DNA of 10,466 nucleotides. Source: Clostridia bacterium (GTDB lineage: Bacteria > Bacillota > Clostridia > Oscillospirales > CAG-272). Location of the stretch: assembly GCA_900753295.1 (NCBI GenBank), contig CAADYQ010000072.1, forward strand, positions 1 to 10,466. Reading direction: 5' to 3'. Below the pieces are notes generated by a model. It worked only from the letters and a program-made list of their open reading frames with translations. It ran no database searches and was not told the origin of the DNA. The position numbers and the translations under genes were made by a program. This document shows positions 5,857 to 10,466 of this stretch, one piece after another (position 1 is the first letter of the stretch; each line of letters begins with the position of its first letter).

Positions 5857-6780
5857 TTATACCTCAAACAGCTTGACCGACTTTACGGCGCTGCCGCCCG
5901 GATATTCCGACACCTCGCCGAGTGCAAAAAAGCTGCTGTCTGCGCGGCAAACGCGCACGCGTGCGCCGTCGGGGAGCGTGGTCCCGAGCTTACGTTGATA
6001 TATCTCACAGCCGGAGCGGAAAAGGCGCTCGAAAAAAGCCGGAAGTTTTACGGCGGGAAGGTCAAGGAAAAGACTTTCCACCGGGAGCAGCGCCGCCACC
6101 CGCTCCTCGGGACTCATCGCTTCGATCTCCTCAAGTGTCGATGCATCGTCAAGCGTATAACCTCCGACCGACAGCCGCCGCAGCTCAGCCATAGCGCCGC
6201 CGCACCCAAGGGCGGCTCCGATATCGGCGCACAGCGTGCGGATATATGTGCCGGACGAGCAGCTTACATTGAGGATATGATCGCAAAGCGTTCCCGGAAC
6301 CGGCGCGGTGTCTGCCGAATACACGGTCACGGGACGCGCCGTGCGCTCCACCGTACCGCCGGAGCGCGCGATATCGCACAGCTTGCGTCCGCCGACCTTG
6401 AGAGCGCTGTACATCGGCGGGACCTGCATTATCTCACCCGTGAAGCCTGCCACCGCGTCGCGCACGGCATCGGGTCCCGGAAGCTCTCCCGCGAACTGCG
6501 TGAGCACCCTGCCGGAGGTGTCCTCGGTATCGGTGGTGATCCCCAGGCGAAGCACGGCGCGGTATGACTTATCGTGTACGGTGATATATTCAGCCGCCTT
6601 TGCCGCTCTGCCGACCAGCACCACAAGCACACCCGTAGCATCCGGATCGAGCGTTCCGGTATGACCGATCTTTTTTGTGCCGTACAGCCGCCGCAGCTTG
6701 CCGATAACATCAAACGAGGTCCAGCCTGCGGGCTTGTCAATGACGAGCACCCCGCACGGCTCTTTTACGGCATCATTCAT
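5857..6780 (-). CDS. truB: tRNA pseudouridine(55) synthase TruB
   Basis: A 307-residue enzyme that converts U55 in the T-loop of most tRNAs to pseudouridine. The N-terminal core GVLVIDKPAGWTSFDVI is followed by the catalytic motif GHTGTLDPDATG, with the nucleophile at Asp45. KSYRAVLRLG, TDTEDTSGRV, the QVPPMYSALKVGGRKL segment and SSGTYIRTLCADIG follow, all typical of TruB. The C-terminal part (about 230-307) carries an RNA-binding tail. ATG 6780 is chosen because homology begins just after it and it overlaps the trmB stop by 8 bases; ATG 6792 and the longer upstream frame inside trmB are less likely. It is the second gene of a two-gene tRNA-modification unit ended by a strong terminator. Confidence 0.95.
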   Translation of the reverse strand: MNDAVKEPCGVLVIDKPAGWTSFDVIGKLRRLYGTKKIGHTGTLDPDATGVLVVLVGRAAKAAEYITVHDKSYRAVLRLGITTDTEDTSGRVLTQFAGELPGPDAVRDAVAGFTGEIMQVPPMYSALKVGGRKLCDIARSGGTVERTARPVTVYSADTAPVPGTLCDHILNVSCSSGTYIRTLCADIGAALGCGGAMAELRRLSVGGYTLDDASTLEEIEAMSPEERVAALLPVESLFLDLPAVKLPAFFERLFRSGCEIYQRKLGTTLPDGARVRVCRADSSFFALGEVSEYPGGSAVKSVKLFEV

Positions 6781-7474
6781 TATTGCCGTCATCCTTTTTG
6801 TCAAACACAACGTGGGCGGAATATATGGGCATTCCCTTTGAGGTGAAATTGCGCTCATACTCGGTCATGATATTCCCCTCGGCAAGCGCGGAGGAATGCA
6901 GATCGCGCGTCATTACAGCCACGCGAAGTCCCTCGGCGGCAAACTGCTCAAGCGACCAGTCGAAAAGCCCCTCGTTGTCGGTCTTGAACCTCAGCTCTCC
7001 GCCGGGGACGAGCAAACGGCGGTAAAGCGCAAGAAAGCCCGGCGCCGTCAGGCGGCGCTTTGCGTATCCCTTTTTGGGCCACGGATCGCAAAAGTTTATG
7101 TATATACGCGAAAAGGTATTTTCGGGGAACCACACGGGGAGATTCTGCGCATTGCCTATGACAAAGCGAAGATTGTCCGGGCGTGCGTCTGCGCTCGCCG
7201 CCGCTTTTTCCAGAGCGGTCACGGCAACATCCGCCACCCTCTCAAGCGCGATTATTCCGGAATCGGCGCGCTCGGGCGAAAGCCCGACCGCAAAGTCGCC
7301 CTTTCCACAGCCTATCTCAAGTTCAAGCGGCATTTCTCTGCCGAACACGGCGCGGCTGACCTCGCGCGCGCCGTCCAATGCGGAATATCCGGTATCGTCG
7401 GGTGAGAGGCGCAGCAAAAGCGCCGAGCATGCCTCTATTCTTTCTCCCGAGTGCTTCTTTTTTCTCATTCTCAT
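6773..7474 (-). CDS. trmB: tRNA (guanine-N7-)-methyltransferase TrmB
   Basis: A 233-residue SAM-dependent methyltransferase that makes m7G46 in the tRNA variable loop. Visible motifs: start MRMRKKKHS as in other TrmB proteins, SAM-binding motif LEIGCGKGDF (motif I), the family signature INFCDPWPKKGYAKRRL, LRFKTDNEGLFDWS, and the near-invariant EGNIMTEYERNF close to the C-terminus. ATG 7474 begins the canonical N-terminus; the frame continues upstream another 55 codons, but that part crosses a promoter and does not resemble the family. A loose GGAG lies 12 nt ahead. Its last codons overlap truB, so the two are almost certainly co-transcribed. Confidence 0.95.
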   Translation of the reverse strand: MRMRKKKHSGERIEACSALLLRLSPDDTGYSALDGAREVSRAVFGREMPLELEIGCGKGDFAVGLSPERADSGIIALERVADVAVTALEKAAASADARPDNLRFVIGNAQNLPVWFPENTFSRIYINFCDPWPKKGYAKRRLTAPGFLALYRRLLVPGGELRFKTDNEGLFDWSLEQFAAEGLRVAVMTRDLHSSALAEGNIMTEYERNFTSKGMPIYSAHVVFDKKDDGNNE

Positions 7475-7475
7475 C

Positions 7476-7504
7476 TTGAAATCCGTCTCCGAATCTGATA
7501 TAAT
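7476..7504 (+). promoter_or_regulatory. Sigma-A promoter facing the DUF1700-like / DUF4097-like / lysA operon
   Basis: TTGAAA (7476-7481), a 17-bp spacer and TATAAT (7499-7504) make a near-consensus promoter on the plus strand, directly beside the trmB start codon. Transcription would start near 7511, giving a leader of about 190 nt before the ATG at 7700. It faces the trmB promoter (7555-7583). Confidence 0.7.
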
Positions 7505-7554
7505 ATATGATAGGTATATTCTTGCGTCGGCAAAGCGCCGCGCAAAGCCTATAC

Positions 7555-7583
7555 AGTATATCATATTTTGATCTGTTATGCAA
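7555..7583 (-). promoter_or_regulatory. Sigma-A promoter of trmB-truB
   Basis: On the minus strand, TTGCAT (7578-7583), 17 bp and TATACT (7555-7560) form a good promoter. The predicted start near 7548 leaves about 74 nt of leader to the trmB ATG. Confidence 0.7.
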
Positions 7584-7699
7584 ATGATTTTTGCCCCTGC
7601 TGAAGAAAAAAAGCAAAAAATCCGCAAAAACAGCGGCAAAGGTCACGAAAAAAACAAACAACTCAACAAAAAAGCCAACCGAAAGGCACGGTATTTTAC

Positions 7700-8638
7700 A
7701 TGAACAGACAATCATTTCTTGATGCGCTCGGCTCCGAGCTGGCAAGGCTCGGAGCCGACGACGCCTCGATCGCCGCGCAGAAGGAAAAAATGGATTCCTA
7801 CCTGCGCTCCAAAAACATGGAGGAGGTAGACGTAGACCCGCGCAGAATGGCGGAGGGCATAATGCAGAAGATAGCCGCCGACCGCAAGCAGGTCGCGGAA
7901 AGCACTCCCGCCGCCGCAAATGTCAAGCCGGAAAAGCCGGAAGAAACGAAACCGGCAGGCGACCCGCTCTCGGCTCTCGGCTCAAAGCCGCGCCGCACTG
8001 CCGTACATATCAACGACGAGCCGGATGAAGCAAAATCAGCAGCGCCGCACAGGCTGTCCGCCACCGCCAAGGCAAAGTCGGATGAAAAGCAGACTGCCCA
8101 CCGCGACGCGCCTCACACGGCGACCGAAAAGCGCCCGGTGAAAAAAGAAGCGGAAAATCTGCCTGACCCCGTGACCGATCCCGGTTACTATGACAGCGCC
8201 AAGCCGAAGACGGCGGCAGATCAAGGCAACAAGACCCTCTCCCGCGTGCTGTTCTGCGCCGCGGTACCGCTCGGAGCAGTGCTGTGCGTCGCCGCAATAG
8301 CGGTGTTCTTGGGGCTGATATTCCTGCTTGCGGCAGCTGCGATAGGCTTTGTCGCCGCGCTGATAGCCATTGTCGGCGTAGGCTGTTCGGTGGCGCTCAT
8401 CGGCATAATATACGGCGCTTACAAGATCGTAACCGGCGTAGTTCCCGTGGGACTTTATGAGATAGGACTCGGTATCACCGTAGGCTCGGTCGCATCGCTC
8501 ATCGGAATACTTATGTACAACATTGCGATACGCCTTGTTCCCTTCCTCATGAAAAAGCTCGCCGAGCTTGTCGGCTTTGGTCTGCGCAAAGCCCGCGACG
8601 GCTTTGTTGCGCTGAAAGGAGCGCTTGAAAAACAATGA
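7700..8638 (+). CDS. DUF1700/HAAS-like membrane protein
   Basis: A 312-residue protein in three parts. The N-terminus (MNRQSFLDALGSELARLG..., about 1-60) resembles the helical HAAS/DUF1700 head (M.K..FL..L...L..L). A long polar, Pro/Ala/Lys/Glu-rich linker (about 60-180) looks disordered. The C-terminal half (about 182-300) is strongly hydrophobic, with three or four membrane helices rich in Gly and Ala and a short amphipathic basic tail. DUF1700 proteins often sit between a PadR regulator and a DUF4097 protein and are thought to signal envelope state; no PadR gene is visible upstream here. The ribosome site is weak (AAAGG 13 nt away). The stop overlaps the next ATG (ATGA). The family call rests mainly on the N-terminal pattern and the neighbour, so it is moderate. 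The linker is longer than I would expect for the family. Confidence 0.7.
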   Translation: MNRQSFLDALGSELARLGADDASIAAQKEKMDSYLRSKNMEEVDVDPRRMAEGIMQKIAADRKQVAESTPAAANVKPEKPEETKPAGDPLSALGSKPRRTAVHINDEPDEAKSAAPHRLSATAKAKSDEKQTAHRDAPHTATEKRPVKKEAENLPDPVTDPGYYDSAKPKTAADQGNKTLSRVLFCAAVPLGAVLCVAAIAVFLGLIFLLAAAAIGFVAALIAIVGVGCSVALIGIIYGAYKIVTGVVPVGLYEIGLGITVGSVASLIGILMYNIAIRLVPFLMKKLAELVGFGLRKARDGFVALKGALEKQ

Positions 8639-9666
8639 AACCCACCTCGATAATATTTATAATCGTCACGATAATACTTGCGTGCGCAGGCGTTCTCATT
8701 TGCATCAGCGCCGAAAACATGGCAAAGGACCAGGGCATTGCGCTATTCAAGCAGGAGCATGACGGAAACAACAACTACGTTGAAACATACGACGATATCG
8801 ATGAAGCCTCGCTCAAAAAGCTGGTCATCTCGCTCAAGAACGCCGACATAAATGTTTACGGCGGAGCGGAAAAGAGCCGCATAGAGCTTATAAACTTCAG
8901 CGATAACAGCTACAATCTCACAGCCAGCAAAACACAGATCACCTTGTCCGGGATAGACGGAATATCCGGGCTTATCAATCTTGATACCTTCAAGATCAAT
9001 TTCAGCGGCTTCCGCAACTATCAGAATTATCTGAAATACCGCAACCGCCAGAAAACAGTCAACCTCTACCTTTCCGATGCCGCGGAGGTGATATTCATCG
9101 ATATCCACACCGAGGAGGGCAATGTGACCGTATCTGACCTTGATATCGACTGCGACTACCGTCTTACCGCGGACAAGGGCGAGGTCACGCTTTCCGGCAT
9201 TACAACAGGCTCCACCGTCACCCTTGACTCAAAAAAGGAGCTGACCGCCAAGATATCCGGCGTCACCGCGCGCGAGCTGATACTCAGCGCCGATGCATCC
9301 GGGTACGTCACGATAGAAAACAGCACCTTTACACACAAAGTAGATGCCACGGTAAAGAGCGGCGAGTTCACATACTACCGCAACGAAGCAAATTTTGCCG
9401 GGTATAATGTTGAGCTGAACGCCCCCGCGGGCAAGATAAGCGTGTACGGCAAGGAATACACCCAAAAGTACACCGAGCAGAATGTTGAAACTCCCCTGAC
9501 GCCGGTAGAGCCCGAGACCACCGAGGCTGACGAAACGACTCCCGCCGAGACCGGCGAGGAGACAAAGCCTGCCGCCACCGGCGACCTCAACTCGATAAGC
9601 ATTACCGTAAAGAGCGGGGACATCACCATAACCGACAAAGCGCCGGTAAAGCCTATCACCGACTGA
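8635..9666 (+). CDS. DUF4097-like membrane-anchored beta-repeat protein
   Basis: A 343-residue protein with one N-terminal membrane helix (about 4-24, SIIFIIVTIILACAGVLIC) and an extracytoplasmic body. The body is built of short beta-strand repeats with the hallmark alternation of this family: LKNADINVYGG, IHTEEGNVTVSDLDID, LTADKGEVTLSGITTGS, VKSGEFTYYR, APAGKISVYGK and, after the linker, ITVKSGDITITDKAP. This fits a DUF4097 (adhesin-like, parallel beta-helix) fold. A Thr/Glu/Pro-rich low-complexity stretch (about residues 285-315) interrupts it before the last repeat. GGAG lies 13 nt upstream of the ATG, which overlaps the preceding stop; translation is probably coupled. The function is unknown; the usual partner is a DUF1700 protein, as here. 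No sortase motif was seen. Confidence 0.75.
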   Translation: MKPTSIIFIIVTIILACAGVLICISAENMAKDQGIALFKQEHDGNNNYVETYDDIDEASLKKLVISLKNADINVYGGAEKSRIELINFSDNSYNLTASKTQITLSGIDGISGLINLDTFKINFSGFRNYQNYLKYRNRQKTVNLYLSDAAEVIFIDIHTEEGNVTVSDLDIDCDYRLTADKGEVTLSGITTGSTVTLDSKKELTAKISGVTARELILSADASGYVTIENSTFTHKVDATVKSGEFTYYRNEANFAGYNVELNAPAGKISVYGKEYTQKYTEQNVETPLTPVEPETTEADETTPAETGEETKPAATGDLNSISITVKSGDITITDKAPVKPITD

Positions 9667-10466
9667 TGCAGACCGGGATCATTTGCAAAACAAAAAAGCC
9701 GCCCTTCCCCGACCTTTCGGTCGGCGGCAAGGGCGAGCTTTGCTTTGCGGGTCAAAGCACCCGCAGTCTGGCGGAAAAATACGGAACGCCTCTTTATCTT
9801 ATGAACGAGGACCGCATACGCGAGCGTTGCCGCACATTTATCGCGGCGGCTCGTTCGGCTTTCGGTCCCGATATCGCCTGTGGCATTCTTTACGCCTCAA
9901 AAGCGGCGTCGTTCAAGCAGATATATCGCATAATGGCTGAGGAAGGCATGGGTATAGACGTTGTATCGTCCGGCGAAATATACACCGCCGCCGGCGCGGG
10001 ATATCCGCTGGGGCAGGCGTTCTTCCATTCAAACAATAAAACCGATGCTGATATAGAGTTCGCCATATCGCACGGCGTAGGTAACATAGTAGCCGATGGC
10101 GAAGACGAGATACGCGCCGTGTCGGATATCGCGTCCTCGCACGGAGTGCGGCAAAAAATAATTCTCCGCGTAACTCCGGGAATAGACCCGCATACCTTTG
10201 CCGCGGTCACCACCGGCAAGGTGGATTCCAAATTCGGGTGCGCCATTGAGACCGGACAGGCGCTTTCCGCCGTGCGTCTGGCGCTCTCGCTTCCCGGCAT
10301 CGAGCTTTGCGGATTTCACTGTCATGTGGGCTCGCAGATAGCCGACGGCAGTGTTTTTGTACGCGCCGCGCACATAATGACGGAATTCATAGCCGAGGTA
10401 TACCGCAAGGTCGGATTTGCCGCATCGGTGCTTGACCTCGGCAGCGGATTTTTCGTTCCCTACACC
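9666..10466 (+). CDS. lysA: Diaminopimelate decarboxylase, C-terminus cut by window edge
   Basis: The first 267 residues of a fold-type III PLP enzyme that converts meso-diaminopimelate to lysine, the last step of the DAP pathway. Visible motifs: ILYASKA (the PLP-binding lysine), GIDVVSSGEIYTA, ILRVTPGIDPHT, KFGCAIETG, and GFHCHVGSQI, all typical of LysA. The glycine loop that binds the PLP phosphate reads LDLGSGFFVPY (about 256-266) where GGG followed by G is usual. The ATG shares one base with the stop of the DUF4097-like gene (TGATG) and has no ribosome site of its own, so it probably depends on termination-reinitiation. Homology (SLAEKYGTPLYLMNED) begins about 35 residues in, allowing a slightly longer than usual N-terminus. 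The C-terminal barrel and dimer parts are off the window. Confidence 0.9.
   Translation, partial: MQTGIICKTKKPPFPDLSVGGKGELCFAGQSTRSLAEKYGTPLYLMNEDRIRERCRTFIAAARSAFGPDIACGILYASKAASFKQIYRIMAEEGMGIDVVSSGEIYTAAGAGYPLGQAFFHSNNKTDADIEFAISHGVGNIVADGEDEIRAVSDIASSHGVRQKIILRVTPGIDPHTFAAVTTGKVDSKFGCAIETGQALSAVRLALSLPGIELCGFHCHVGSQIADGSVFVRAAHIMTEFIAEVYRKVGFAASVLDLGSGFFVPYT

Noticed and set aside
5776..6567. 263-codon plus-strand frame opposite truB
   Set aside because: Arg/His/Ala-rich shadow of a confidently identified gene; no ribosome site or motif, and it starts across the truB terminator.
7597..7727. A Lys/Ala/Thr-rich frame starting near CTG/TTG that reads like a histone H1-type tail (KKKSKKSAKTAAKVTKK)
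   Set aside because: It has no ATG and no ribosome site and runs out of frame into the DUF1700-like gene. The A-rich composition alone gives basic peptides in all three frames.
7323..7919. 198-codon minus-strand frame crossing trmB, its promoter and the DUF1700-like gene
   Set aside because: It is composed of Pro/Arg/Phe-rich shadow sequence and overlaps two real genes and both promoters.

Overview
The window looks like chromosome from an anaerobic, spore-forming Firmicute, most likely a Clostridia lineage near the Ruminococcaceae/Oscillospiraceae. The evidence is a complete spoIIA sporulation operon, consensus sigma-A type promoters, purine-rich ribosome binding sites, many ATA/AGC/CGC codons, and a moderately GC-rich coding style with A/T-rich intergenic gaps. 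No mobile element, phage gene, CRISPR array, tRNA or rRNA was recognised. Nearly all the DNA is accounted for by ten protein genes, two of them cut by the window edges.

Left part (1-3955). A CNNM/CorC (HlyC-type) membrane transporter gene runs leftward off the window. It is driven by a perfect TTGACA-17-TATAAT promoter and has a leader of about 180 nt holding a strong terminator-like hairpin and a competing pairing, so it may be an attenuator or riboswitch of a class I could not name. Divergent from it is a two-gene lipid-membrane operon, a TVP38/TMEM64 (VTT domain) protein followed with an ATGA overlap by a cardiolipin-synthase-type phospholipase D enzyme. It ends in a 17-bp terminator hairpin.

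Middle (4057-7474, minus strand, read right to left). trmB and truB (tRNA m7G46 methyltransferase and tRNA Psi55 synthase) overlap and end in a strong intrinsic terminator. After it comes spoIIAA-spoIIAB-sigF, the anti-anti-sigma / anti-sigma kinase / sigma-F switch that commits the forespore programme. A weak sigma-H-like promoter can be seen in front. SpoIIAB carries an unusual basic N-terminal extension.

Right part (7476-10466, plus strand). A TTGAAA-17-TATAAT promoter faces the trmB promoter head-on. It probably drives a coupled operon of a DUF1700/HAAS-like membrane protein, a DUF4097-like beta-repeat membrane-anchored protein, and lysA (diaminopimelate decarboxylase, truncated by the window end), with overlapping junctions (ATGA, TGATG). 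The pairing of an envelope-stress-type DUF1700/DUF4097 module with the enzyme that makes lysine and consumes the peptidoglycan precursor meso-DAP is the most interesting gene context here. The other items worth a second look are the transporter leader and the facing promoters.
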